A stretch of DNA of 64,000 nt from Galbibacter sp. BG1 (GTDB taxonomy: Bacteria; Bacteroidota; Bacteroidia; Flavobacteriales; Flavobacteriaceae). A program made the translations under genes and the position numbers. Positions 9,502 through 19,400 of the stretch are shown one piece after another. Numbering within the stretch: the stretch's first letter is position 1; each line of letters begins with the position of its first letter. A model generated the notes under the pieces. The model made no database searches, was not told the origin of the DNA, and saw only the letters and a list, made by a program, of their open reading frames with translations. The stretch is taken from contig NZ_CP058364.1 in the NCBI RefSeq assembly GCF_013391805.1, positions 2,857,501 through 2,921,500 on the forward strand, written 5' to 3'.

Positions 9502-9585
9502 CCTCCCCAAATGGGAGGAGAGAATTTGGGCATAATTAAATACCACCGTTATAAATCCCCATCCCTTTGGGACGGGATAGTGGTA
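9502..9585. repeat. Two palindromic hairpins between ilvC and ilvA
   Basis: The 107-bp gap holds CCTCCC/GGGAGG (9502-9507 and 9513-9518, 5-nt loop). It also holds a nested hairpin with outer arms TACCAC (9541-9546) and GTGGTA (9580-9585) and inner arms ATCCC/GGGAT and CCC/GGG. No T-run follows, so these are not ordinary terminators. They look like an intergenic REP-like repeat or an RNA stability/processing element. Confidence 0.5.
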
Positions 9586-9596
9586 GGCCGATATTT

Positions 9597-10859
9597 ATGC
9601 AAACAAAAACCGTTTACATACCAACATTAGAAAATGTAAGGAAAGCTGCTGCTACTCTCAACGGAGTGGCAGCAGTTACGCCTTTAACGCATAGCTTGCG
9701 ATATTCCAAGAATTTCGAAGCCAATATCTTGCTTAAAAGGGAGGATTTACAGGTGGTGCGATCCTATAAAATTAGGGGAGCATACAATAAAATCAGTTCC
9801 TTGACAAAAGAAGAAAGGGAAAAAGGAATTGTTTGTGCATCTGCAGGAAATCATTCGCAAGGAGTTGCCTATTCATGCAAAGAGCTTAAAATTAAAGGGA
9901 CCATTTACATGCCTTCCCCAACTCCCAGACAGAAGATTGAGCAGGTGAAAATGTTTGGGGAGGATTATATTGATATTGTTTTGGAAGGCGATACTTTTGA
10001 TGATGCCAACAAAGCAGCCTTAACGGAATGTAACCGGTTGGGAAAAACTTTTGTGCATCCATTCGACGATGAAAAAGTTATTGAAGGTCAAGCTACGGTT
10101 GGTCTGGAAATTCTGGAACAAACCAAAAAGACCATAGATTATGTGTTTGTTGCCGTGGGGGGTGGTGGCTTGGCTTCTGGACTCTCCAGCGTTTTCGACG
10201 TGCTTTCCCCACAAACAAAAATTATTGGGATAGAACCGCAGGGGGCGCCCTCTATGAAAACGTCTTTAAAAAACCAAAAAAATACCGAACTCCAAGAAAT
10301 CGATAAGTTTGTAGACGGGGCAGCGGTGCAACGAGTGGGAGATAAAACCTTTGCTATCTGCAAACAGTTTTTAGATGAAATGATTACCGTTCCGGAAGGA
10401 AAGGTATGTCAGGAAATACTAGACCTGTATAACAAAGATGCCATTGTAGTGGAACCCGCTGGGGCTTTAACACTGGCGGCTTTAGATTTTTATAAGGACA
10501 AACTGAAAGGGAAAAATGTAGTTTGTGTGGTAAGCGGCAGTAACAACGATATTACACGAACCGCAGAAATTAAGGAGCGCGCATTGCTCTACGCCAATTT
10601 AAAGCATTACTTTATCATAAGGTTCCCGCAACGAGCGGGTGCGCTTAAGGAATTTGTTGCTGAAATTTTGGGCCCTACGGATGATATTACCCATTTTCAA
10701 TACACCAAAAAGAATGCAAAGGAAAATGCACCTGCCGTGGTTGGGATCGAATTGAAAGATGAAAAGGATTTAGAACCACTTATTGCCCGCATGAAAACCA
10801 GAAACTTTTTTGGGGAATATTTAAACAACAAACCAGACCTATTTCAGTATTTGGTTTAA
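9597..10859 (+). CDS. ilvA: Threonine dehydratase (threonine ammonia-lyase), biosynthetic
   Basis: 420 residues from the ATG at 9597; a TTG at 9567 is in frame but lies in a palindromic repeat. It is a PLP enzyme deaminating threonine to 2-oxobutyrate, the isoleucine-specific entry step. The PLP lysine is in RSYKIRGAYNK, and the phosphate-binding loop is VAVGGGGLASG. The C-terminal about 85 residues (YFIIRFPQRAGALKEFVAEI) form one ACT-like regulatory domain, giving the shorter one-ACT form. It is the last gene of the ilv operon and has no clear terminator. Confidence 0.94.
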   Translation: MQTKTVYIPTLENVRKAAATLNGVAAVTPLTHSLRYSKNFEANILLKREDLQVVRSYKIRGAYNKISSLTKEEREKGIVCASAGNHSQGVAYSCKELKIKGTIYMPSPTPRQKIEQVKMFGEDYIDIVLEGDTFDDANKAALTECNRLGKTFVHPFDDEKVIEGQATVGLEILEQTKKTIDYVFVAVGGGGLASGLSSVFDVLSPQTKIIGIEPQGAPSMKTSLKNQKNTELQEIDKFVDGAAVQRVGDKTFAICKQFLDEMITVPEGKVCQEILDLYNKDAIVVEPAGALTLAALDFYKDKLKGKNVVCVVSGSNNDITRTAEIKERALLYANLKHYFIIRFPQRAGALKEFVAEILGPTDDITHFQYTKKNAKENAPAVVGIELKDEKDLEPLIARMKTRNFFGEYLNNKPDLFQYLV

Positions 10860-10974
10860 TTGTGATGTTATTAAAAAATTAGCTTTCTAGAATTTATTGA
10901 ATTTCTCCTATCTAATTACGATATTTATAGGAATTACAAAAAATGAGCGCTTTATCGCATAAATAAAATACCAT

Positions 10975-12576
10975 ATGGAAACCAACACCACGACTTTTAA
11001 GGAAATACCAGAAAAATATCAAATAAAGGAACTAGTGCACCAGGACAAATTTCTGGTGGGTGGTCAACTAAAACCATGGACCGGTAAAACTACTGAAGTA
11101 TATTCCACTATTTCTTCTACGGAAGATTATAAGCCAACATTATTGGGCTCCATTCCTTATATGAGCGAACCGGAAGCCGATGAGGCTTTGGAAGCCGCCG
11201 CAAAAGCATTTGATAAAGGAAAGGGGCTATGGCCTACTATGAAAGTTGCCGATCGAGTAGCTTGTATGGAGAAGTTTGTAAAACAAATGGAAACCAAGCG
11301 CGACGAGGTGGTAAAGCTTATAATGTGGGAAATAGGTAAAAACCTTCCGGATTCTGAAAAGGAATTCGACAGGACCGTGGAATACATTTACGATACGATT
11401 GAAGATTACAAACAGCTGGATCGAGATTCAGCTAACTTTAAAAAACGCGATGGTATATATGCGCACATACGAAGGGGGCCGTTGGGGATTGTTTTATGCC
11501 TTGGCCCGTACAACTATCCATTAAACGAAACTTTTGCTTTATTGATACCGGCTTTAATAATGGGAAACACTGCCATTTTTAAACCAGCAAAGCACGGAGT
11601 TTTATTGATTACACCACTATTGGAAGCTTTTAGGAACAGTTTTCCGAAAGGAGTGGTTAATATTGTTTATGGTCGCGGTAGGGAAGTAGCTGCCCCAATT
11701 ATGAAATCTGGTAGGGTAGATGTCCTCGCACTTATTGGAAACAGTAAATCGGCTGTGGCTTTGCAAGATCAACACCCTTATAAAAATAGGCTGCGTTTGG
11801 TATTGGGACTGGAAGCCAAAAACCCGGCTATTGTATTGCCCGACGCCGATCTTGATTTGGCTATTAACGAATGTATTGCCGGTACATTATCTTTCAACGG
11901 TCAACGATGCACAGCTTTAAAATTAGTGTATGTGCACGAAGATATTCGGGAAGAGTTCAACAAGCGGTTCGCGCAAAGGGTAGACGAATTAAAGTTTGGA
12001 AATCCATGGGAGGAAGGTGTAAAATTAACACCACTACCAGAACCCGACAAGCCACAATATATTCAAGAATTAATAGCAGATGCAAAAGCGCATGGCGCTT
12101 CTGTTTTAAATAAAAAAGGTGGTCAAATTACCGAAAATTATATATTTCCGGCAGTTTTGTATCCTGTAAATAAAGACATGCGTGTTTATCATGAGGAGCA
12201 ATTTGGTCCCGTTATTCCAATTGTACCATTTCATGATATAGAAGAGCCATTGGACGATATTGCCAATTCCAATTACGGGCAACAGGTAAGCTTGTTTGGA
12301 GCAGATTTACGTACCCTCGCTCCACTTATCGACACGCTGGTTAATTTGGTCTGTAGGGTAAACCTTAACAGTTCTTGCCAACGTGGGCCAGATGTGTATC
12401 CATTTACAGGAAGAAAAGATTCTGCCGTAGGTACTTTAAGCGTTCACGATGCATTGAGATCTTTCTCCATAAGAACCTTTGTAGCTTCTAAAGACAATGA
12501 ATATAACAATAGAATCCTTAATGATCTTTTAGGCAGTAAAGCCTCTAATTTCGTAAGTACAGATTATATATTGTAG
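10975..12576 (+). CDS. gapN: NADP-dependent non-phosphorylating glyceraldehyde-3-phosphate dehydrogenase (GapN-type ALDH)
   Basis: 533 residues, ALDH superfamily. Motifs seen: [44 protein letters not shown] with the general-base Glu, and [10 protein letters not shown] with the catalytic Cys. The Arg beside that Cys and the N-terminal extension fit GapN-type enzymes, which oxidise glyceraldehyde-3-phosphate directly to 3-phosphoglycerate with NADP+. This bypasses one ATP-forming step of glycolysis to make NADPH. It stands alone between the ilv operon and a strong terminator. Substrate assignment rests on family resemblance. Confidence 0.85.
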   Translation: METNTTTFKEIPEKYQIKELVHQDKFLVGGQLKPWTGKTTEVYSTISSTEDYKPTLLGSIPYMSEPEADEALEAAAKAFDKGKGLWPTMKVADRVACMEKFVKQMETKRDEVVKLIMWEIGKNLPDSEKEFDRTVEYIYDTIEDYKQLDRDSANFKKRDGIYAHIRRGPLGIVLCLGPYNYPLNETFALLIPALIMGNTAIFKPAKHGVLLITPLLEAFRNSFPKGVVNIVYGRGREVAAPIMKSGRVDVLALIGNSKSAVALQDQHPYKNRLRLVLGLEAKNPAIVLPDADLDLAINECIAGTLSFNGQRCTALKLVYVHEDIREEFNKRFAQRVDELKFGNPWEEGVKLTPLPEPDKPQYIQELIADAKAHGASVLNKKGGQITENYIFPAVLYPVNKDMRVYHEEQFGPVIPIVPFHDIEEPLDDIANSNYGQQVSLFGADLRTLAPLIDTLVNLVCRVNLNSSCQRGPDVYPFTGRKDSAVGTLSVHDALRSFSIRTFVASKDNEYNNRILNDLLGSKASNFVSTDYIL

Positions 12577-12599
12577 AAGAGTATTTTTTAATAAAAACA

Positions 12600-12635
12600 A
12601 AACCCCAAAGATTTTTTAACCTTTGGGGTTTTGTT
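12600..12635 (+). terminator. Terminator after gapN
   Basis: A 10-bp perfect stem AACCCCAAAG (12601-12610) pairs with CTTTGGGGTT (12621-12630), followed by a T-rich stretch. It sits between convergent genes. Confidence 0.9.
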
Positions 12636-12650
12636 TGAATAATAATAATG

Positions 12651-12893
12651 TCATTTTAAATCGTTCAATCCTTTTTCAGCATCGGATAAAACTGCCAATG
12701 CTGCAGTATGTTCGTCTTTGTGTACAAACATTCGAACTTGATTTACAATGGACGGACCAAAACCAGCAAGGCGTCCAGATTCTGTTTCGTTTTTAATAAC
12801 TGGAACAATACCAACTTCTTCCAGTTTACTCTTTATAAAGGTTGCTTGAATGTCGCTTCCAGTAAATATTCTAATGTAATCTTCGTTTTCCAT
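12651..12893 (-). CDS. DUF2007-type small protein (putative signal-transducing)
   Basis: 80 residues. The pattern IFTGSDIQATFIKSKLEEVGI, where the protein spans two strands and a helix, then FGPSIVNQVRMFVHKDE matches the DUF2007 family. Members are small, PII-like cytoplasmic proteins with no proven function. It starts only 9 bp after the end of the upstream hypothetical membrane protein gene on the same strand, so the two are probably co-transcribed. Confidence 0.8.
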   Translation of the reverse strand: MENEDYIRIFTGSDIQATFIKSKLEEVGIVPVIKNETESGRLAGFGPSIVNQVRMFVHKDEHTAALAVLSDAEKGLNDLK

Positions 12894-12902
12894 AACCTAA
12901 AG

Positions 12903-13619
12903 CTACGCATTAAAATACTTACTTTTCCATATAGCTTTGTTAAAATTCTTTCCTAAAGCAAAGCCATAAAAGATGGTAATACTGCCTATCATTTTAAACA
13001 TAAAGAAATAAAGAAGCCAAAAGTTACTGCTGCTGTTATCCCGGGTAAAGAGCTCCATAGGAATAATTAAAGTGGCAACATAGCTAAGCAGCAAGACCAG
13101 AACAATAAGGTTGAATAAATTTTTAAAAGGAAGCACCATTAATTTACGAAGGGGATGAAGGTCGTTTCCCCATTTATGGATTAAATAATAATAATCGTTT
13201 CCAATGGGCGCAAATAACAAAGGGTCGTCGGCATTTTCGAGTTTAAAAAGTTTGGACGGTGCCATAATTTTGAGTCCGCTTAAAACGGTATCATGGGATT
13301 TTTCCAGGTTTTTTATTTCTGAAATTGCTTCCCGTGGAATCTGTCCCTTAAAATACTTGGAGTTTAAGAACCGCAAGCGATAATCGATACAGATTTTTTC
13401 AATTTGATCGATATGATAGATTCTGCTCGACTCCAATAAATCGAAATCAAAATTATTTTGATTGCTGTTATTGCCACTTTCCAAGGACTCCAAAATTCGA
13501 TTTTCGTGGTTGGTATCTTCCGTTAAAATCGCTTGAACTTGATCTAAAATGGCTTTTTCTGAAAGGGATTTATCTCGATACGACTTTAGTTTCTCTTCAA
13601 TATTCGTTCTTTTCAGCAT
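12903..13619 (-). CDS. Hypothetical protein with C-terminal membrane segments
   Basis: 238 residues, not recognised as a named family. The first about 150 residues are soluble, charged and helical (EEKLKSYRDKSLSEKAIL, then IDQIEKICIDYRLRFLNSKY). Two hydrophobic segments follow near the C-terminus, NLFNLIVLVLLLSYVATLII and a second around WLLYFFMFKMIGSITIFYG. The likely topology is a cytoplasmic N-terminal domain anchored in the inner membrane. It is probably transcribed with the DUF2007 gene downstream. Confidence 0.75.
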   Translation of the reverse strand: MLKRTNIEEKLKSYRDKSLSEKAILDQVQAILTEDTNHENRILESLESGNNSNQNNFDFDLLESSRIYHIDQIEKICIDYRLRFLNSKYFKGQIPREAISEIKNLEKSHDTVLSGLKIMAPSKLFKLENADDPLLFAPIGNDYYYLIHKWGNDLHPLRKLMVLPFKNLFNLIVLVLLLSYVATLIIPMELFTRDNSSSNFWLLYFFMFKMIGSITIFYGFALGKNFNKAIWKSKYFNA

Positions 13620-13810
13620 GATTCTTCTATTAAGTTTGATGAGATGGTATCAAATTTAGTGAAATAATATCGGCATTACAATACTCATTATTAGCTATTT
13701 AAAAGTTTTTTGTGTTAAAATTCAGAAATAAAAGCAAAATAAATAAAACTCCGTTATTAAATCTTGCGTAAGTGAGGGTGTAATAAACTTAAAACAAAAA
13801 AACAATTACT

Positions 13811-14365
13811 ATGAAAATTAAAAATTTAAAAAACGGAATTTTACTAGTGGCTTTATCTCTTATTGCTACCGTAACTATGGCTCAAGAAACTAAAATGGTT
13901 GGTGGTGCTGCAATGTATCCTACAAAAAACATTGTAGAAAATGCAGTAAACTCTAAAGACCATACCACTTTGGTGGCAGCGGTAAAAGCGGCTGGTTTGG
14001 TAGAAACTTTACAATCCGACGGTCCTTTTACAGTATTTGCCCCTACCAATGAGGCTTTCGCTGCTTTGCCCGAAGGAACTGTAGAAACCCTTTTAAAGCC
14101 TGAGAACAAAGAAAAATTGCAAGCTGTACTCACTTATCATGTTGTTGCAGGAAAGATGGATGCGATGGATTTAATGAATGCCATTAAAAAAGGAAAAGGA
14201 AAAGCAACCCTTAAAACTGTGAATGGTGAAAGCTTGACTTTTATGAAGAAAGGAAAAAAATTAATGGTGATGGATAGTAAAGGGAACAAAGCTAAAGTAA
14301 CTATTGCAGACGTTTATCAGTCTAACGGGGTTATTCACGTAATTGATACCGTTCTACTACCATAA
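13811..14365 (+). CDS. Secreted fasciclin (FAS1) domain protein
   Basis: 184 residues. A Sec signal peptide (ILLVALSLIATVTMAQ) is followed by one fasciclin/BIgH3 domain. It opens with NIVENAVNSKDHTTLVAAVK, then shows the H1 motif (GPFTVFAPTNEAFAALPEG), the YHVV motif (LTYHVVAGKMDA) and the H2-like end (GVIHVIDTVLLP). FAS1 proteins mediate adhesion or protein-protein contact at cell surfaces. In Bacteroidota, small single-domain versions are common and uncharacterised. It is a single gene followed by a terminator. Confidence 0.92.
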   Translation: MKIKNLKNGILLVALSLIATVTMAQETKMVGGAAMYPTKNIVENAVNSKDHTTLVAAVKAAGLVETLQSDGPFTVFAPTNEAFAALPEGTVETLLKPENKEKLQAVLTYHVVAGKMDAMDLMNAIKKGKGKATLKTVNGESLTFMKKGKKLMVMDSKGNKAKVTIADVYQSNGVIHVIDTVLLP

Positions 14366-14396
14366 GGTGGGAATTATTGCTAAAGAAAAAGAATTA

Positions 14397-14432
14397 AAAG
14401 CCTTCTCTTGCAAAAGAGGAGGCTTTTAATTT
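14397..14432 (+). terminator. Terminator after the fasciclin gene
   Basis: The stem AAAAGCCTTCTCTT (from 14397) pairs with AAGAGGAGGCTTTT with one mismatch and a short loop, followed by AATTTTT. Confidence 0.8.
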
Positions 14433-14630
14433 TTGGACAGTTTAATTTTGAAGCTTTTAAAAGTGGTTGTCTAAAAAGTAAATTAAAGGATGTTTTCGCC
14501 AAATTGAGCGGAGATGTAATATTTCATTGTACTTTGAAGAATTTCTCAATTACCGTTTTAGAAAACTATTGAATTTGCAGGTAAACAACGGCTTTTGCAT
14601 TATAATACTACCATTTTCAGGGAATATAAA

Positions 14631-14662
14631 AAAACCGATAGCAAAGCACTATCGGTTTTTGT
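14631..14662 (-). terminator. Terminator after the M28 peptidase gene
   Basis: An 11-bp stem AAAACCGATAG (14631-14641) pairs with CTATCGGTTTT (from 14649). The A-rich side reads as a T-run on the minus strand, placed about 20 bp after the peptidase stop codon. It is probably bidirectional. Confidence 0.85.
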
Positions 14663-14682
14663 TTGTTTTATGTTAAGAAAAA

Positions 14683-16251
14683 CTATTTCGTTGGTTGTGC
14701 TTTGTCTACTACCAATCTTTCTGGTCTGTTGGCAATTTCCCACGCAGTTTGAAACACCAATTTAGCACGATTGGTCAATAAATCGTAATTTATTTTATCG
14801 GGGGTGTCCGTTATCTTGTGATAGTCGGCATGCGTTCCGTTAAAATAAAAGATAATAGGCACGTTATGCTTAGCAAAATTGTAGTGGTCACTACGATAAT
14901 AAAAACGGTTAGGATCGTTTTCATCGTTGTAGGTATAATCCAATTCAATATTGGTATACTTTTCGTTTACTTCTTCCGATAATTCATGAAGGTCGGTACT
15001 CAATTTATCAGAACCTATTAAATAGATATAGTTTCTATCTCCATCCCGTTTCGGGTCAATTCTTCCGATCATATCAATATTTAAATCAGCTACAGTATTT
15101 GCCAATGGAAAAATCGGATTTTCGGAATAATATTCAGAACCTAGAAGTCCTTTTTCTTCTCCCGTAACATGAAGAAAAACAATCGATCTTTCAGGTCCAT
15201 TTCCTTCTTCTGCGGCTTTTTTAAACGCTTCCGCAATTTCCAAGATAGCTACTGTTCCGCTACCATCGTCGTCGGCTCCATTAAAAACATTTCCATCGGG
15301 GTCTACACCCACGTGATCGAGGTGAGCGGAAATTACCAAATATTCATCTGGCTTACTTTTTCCTTTAATAAGCGCCACCACGTTTTCTGAGTCTACTTCT
15401 TTAGAGGTATTCTTTAAATTTAAGGTAATTTTTTCGTTTAGTTCTTTGGCTTTATTTTCAGTATCAACATCAGCATAAATTTTAGTAGCCACTTCTTTGT
15501 TCACATAAATATTAGCTACTTTTTTGTCATCGCTCTTTAAAGACATTTGTCCGCCATTTCCACTTTCCAAATAATGTTGGTATCTTCCTTCAGCACGGTT
15601 ATAAAAAGCATCGTCGTAATAAATGATACCTTCTGCACCTTTTTCCGTAGCAATTTCAATTCTTTTGGTAAGTGTTTCACGCCAATTAGACCATACACTA
15701 GGCTCAGTGTTCCCGGTTAATAAATAGTTGCCACTTTCATCTTTGGGCTCTCCTATTTTTACTAGTACGTATTTACCTTTTATGTCGATATCATTATAGT
15801 CAGAATATTTTTCATCTTCGATGCCATATCCGGCATAAACGATGTCAAAGGTTTTATTGTCCACTGAAGAAAATGTGATGACACCTTCGCCCAATTTAAA
15901 TTCTTCGTTGTTAATGGTAATGCTTCCTGTAGGAACGCCACTCACTTCCAAAGGTACTTTTTGAAAATAGTCGTCGCCACCTTTAGCGGCTGGGATTCCT
16001 AATGCTTGGTATTCCGCTTTTAAATATTCTACGGCTTTCTTTTGCCCTGGATCACCGGTTTCCCTTCCTTCAAATTCATCGGAAGCGTAAGTGTACAAAT
16101 GTTCTTTTAATTCACCTTCGGTAATGGTGTTGGCATATTCCACTCGATCTTCATTAGAAGCAATGGTGCTTTCCGTAGAGGAGCTATTGTTTTGATGGGC
16201 ACTATTGCAGCCCACCGCTAGAATAAGCCCTGCGTATAGGATTTTCTTCAT
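14683..16251 (-). CDS. M28 family zinc aminopeptidase lipoprotein with PA domain
   Basis: 522 residues. It has a lipoprotein signal (MKKILYAGLILAVGCNSAHQ, lipobox Cys15). A PA insertion (about residues 150-270, VYAGYGIEDEKYSDYNDIDI) precedes the M28 catalytic domain. Zinc ligands and catalytic residues are visible: SAHLDHVG (His), NGADDDGSG (bridging Asp), HVTGEEKGLLGS (Glu-Glu), NIDMIGR (Asp) and NGTHADYHKITDTPDK (His). It probably removes N-terminal residues from peptides in the periplasm or on the cell surface. It is monocistronic with a terminator downstream. Confidence 0.93.
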   Translation of the reverse strand: MKKILYAGLILAVGCNSAHQNNSSSTESTIASNEDRVEYANTITEGELKEHLYTYASDEFEGRETGDPGQKKAVEYLKAEYQALGIPAAKGGDDYFQKVPLEVSGVPTGSITINNEEFKLGEGVITFSSVDNKTFDIVYAGYGIEDEKYSDYNDIDIKGKYVLVKIGEPKDESGNYLLTGNTEPSVWSNWRETLTKRIEIATEKGAEGIIYYDDAFYNRAEGRYQHYLESGNGGQMSLKSDDKKVANIYVNKEVATKIYADVDTENKAKELNEKITLNLKNTSKEVDSENVVALIKGKSKPDEYLVISAHLDHVGVDPDGNVFNGADDDGSGTVAILEIAEAFKKAAEEGNGPERSIVFLHVTGEEKGLLGSEYYSENPIFPLANTVADLNIDMIGRIDPKRDGDRNYIYLIGSDKLSTDLHELSEEVNEKYTNIELDYTYNDENDPNRFYYRSDHYNFAKHNVPIIFYFNGTHADYHKITDTPDKINYDLLTNRAKLVFQTAWEIANRPERLVVDKAQPTK

Positions 16252-16480
16252 GTATTAGAATGTTTTATAGTTCAGAATTTTTCAAAGATAATAAGGAAGA
16301 TCAATATATGGCAGCCGTAAAACTTAATAACTTGTTAAAGTAAGTTTAATTCTGATATTCAGCAACTTGCAAAAGAGTTTTACATCTAAAGTCGATTATA
16401 ATTTTTTTTTGTTAAATTTACTTAACATATTCCCCCGGCCATTAATATAGAAATTGACTAACGAATCAACTTAACTTTAC

Positions 16481-19400
16481 ATGGCTCAAAATTACTTTTC
16501 TTTGTTTTCATCATTTGAAACAAAAAAGTTCTCACTACGCGGTTCCCTGTGTAGAAACCGTTTTTTTTTAATAGTTTTCTTTTGTATCGGGATATACCAA
16601 TTACAAGCACAAGATTGTAGCGTAAATGCAGGGATCGATGAAACTATTTGTGGAGATATAACTTCCTACAATCTCTCTGGATCTTCAGCTGGTAACATTA
16701 GTACGCCACCCACTTGGAGCCAAATTTCAGGCCCTTCTGTAACCATTGCAGATGCTTCAGATTTAAATACTGAAATCACGGGTATAGTTGGTGGTAATAC
16801 GTATGGTTTCCGTTTATCGGCTGGATGTCAGGATGGAGTGGAGGTGTTTCAAGAAGTTGAAATTACCGTGCAGAATATTACCGTTGCCAACGCAGGTCAA
16901 GATATAGAAACCTGTCCAGATAGTTCTGGAGGAACATTAATTTCTGGTAATCAACCGAGTTTTCCCGGGGAGGTAGGCACTTGGAGTATTGTAGGAGGGA
17001 ACGGTGCTGGTGTTACTATAAACAACCCAAACTCTAATAGCACAACCATTGATCTATCGGAAAGTTCGGCAGGGAGCACCACTTTGAGATGGACCATTAC
17101 TGGCCCAGAATACGCTCCTGGTGAAAGCTGTCAAACCTTTGATGAAATAACCATAACTAATTACGGAGGAGAAGAACCGGTAGATGCTGGCCCTGATAAA
17201 ACCCTAAACAGTTGTTATACGGTTTCCCAATCCACACAGCTCAACGGGAGTTTCGCTGGGAATGGTAGTGGTGGACAGCAAGGAACCTGGGAGTTCGTTA
17301 GCGGTCCGCGCCAACCAAACATAGTAGATCCAAATGATAATACAACCCAGGTAAACGGACTCTACGAAGGAGTATATGTTTTTCGATGGAATGTCTCTGG
17401 CCCTTGTGTTACGGGTTCAGATACGGTTACGATCACTGTGGAAGAAGCCACTCAAGATGTTACAAAGGCCACAGTGGCAAATAACGATCAAGTGTTTTGT
17501 AACCCAAGCGTAACGCGCACAACGCTGGTTGGAAATGAACCAGAATTTGCAGGGGAAACGGTGGAATGGACTCAAACGAGTGGCCCTATGGCCAACATAA
17601 CCAACCCAAATAGTTCTACCACTGAGGTTACAGGACTTGCTTACGATAACACTTATAAATTTGATTATACTATTACCAATGAAGAAACAGGTTGCTCCAC
17701 GAGAACCAATGTTACGGTTCGATATAGTGACAATAATTTATCGATAGAAGCCAATAGTGGCATGGATATTATTGCTGATTGTGGGGTGTTAAATATTGAA
17801 ATTCCTTTTAGTACCACTGGTAACGGTATAAATGAATATAGTATTGTAAGTGGGCCGGCGGGAGCTTTTAACTATCCTACCGCTTACCAGAGTTTTGAAA
17901 ATACCTCACCACTGGTGATTATGTTTGAAAAGTCGGGAACATATAATGTTGCTCTGCGAAGACGGGTTACAGGTGACATTCTTTCGGAATGTGATGTGGC
18001 GACATCGTCTATTAACGTGACGGTTTCTGTGTCTCCAACGCCTGCTAATGGTGGTACCAATCAAGTTTTAGAGTGCGGGGTAGAGGTTACAGAACTTACC
18101 GGAAACGAAGTGGAGTCTGGTACTTCGTTATGGACCCAAGTGGTGGGCCCTAATATGGCAATAATAGACGATCCCTATGCGAGAGTGACGGGAGTTTCTG
18201 GATTGATACCCGGAAATTACGTATTTCGTTATCTAGTGACAGCTGCTGGGGGCTCCTGTACTTCTTCGGAAACCACACAATCTGATGTTTTAGTTGTGGT
18301 TTCCCGAAATATCATCGATGATGAATCTGATGCAGGCCCAGATCAAACAGGGGTTTGTACAGGGATAGAGGTACAATTGGCTGCCAATGAGCCAGAATCC
18401 GGACAAGTAGGAACGTGGTCTCAAGTAAACGATGGTGCGCCTTTAACAGTAGTTTTTGAAGATGTAAACGACCCAAATACCACCGCAACTGGATTCGATC
18501 AAAATAATCAAAATTATACTTTACAATGGCTTTTAACGAGTGAAAGTGCCAGTTGTACTACCTCAAGTGTAGATCAAGTAAATATAACTACATCCGATTT
18601 TGAAGGGCCTACTCCAGCAGAAGCGGGGGATGATAGGTGCTATCCTTCTGGAACTATTGATATTTCCCTGCAAGGTAATGAGCCAAGGTTAATTGAAACA
18701 GGAACATGGACAGTAATGCCATCGGGTCCAGTTATTGATGATATTAATGATCCGAGTACTACAGTAACTCTTCCTAGTGACGGGGAGTATACTTTTACTT
18801 GGACTATTGAATCCCCAAATGGATGTGATCCTACTTCAGACGATGTATTGATTGTTATTGAAGATGAAGCAGATGCCGATGCTGGGCCGGATCAAACCGA
18901 TTGTTCCAGTTCTTTTATAATGGCCGCTACTTCTTCTAACGGAAGAGGGGAATGGACGCAAGTTTTAGGTCCTGGAGGTTTTACCATTGTTGATCCTACC
19001 AGTCCGACTACCGAAATTACTTTTACCTTTTCTGGCTCGTATGTTTTCGAATGGACCGTAACTGCCGGGGAATGTTCTGTTGATTCAGATCAAGTTACTT
19101 TAAATGTTGGTTTACCTCCAACACAGGCAGATGCTGGGCCAGACCAAACTGTATGTAACGGTGGCAGCACCGTAACGCTTTCAGCAAATAATTTTAATTC
19201 TGATACAGAAACGGGAACTTGGAGCATCGCAGAAGGGGCTAGAACGACGCCTACCATTACAGATCCCAACGACCCAAATACAACGGTTACAGGACTCCTT
19301 ACGGGGGAGTATACTTTTATTTGGTCTATAAAAGGGGATCCTAACTGCCCAAGCAGTTCAGATGAAGTTTTGGTGACTATTGCCACTCCGGCGAATGCAG

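Larger units (their letters stand above)
14366..14682. other. Intergenic region between convergent genes
   Basis: 317 bp with a terminator at each end (described separately). I see no ORF of note or other structure in the middle part (about 14430-14630). Confidence 0.7.
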
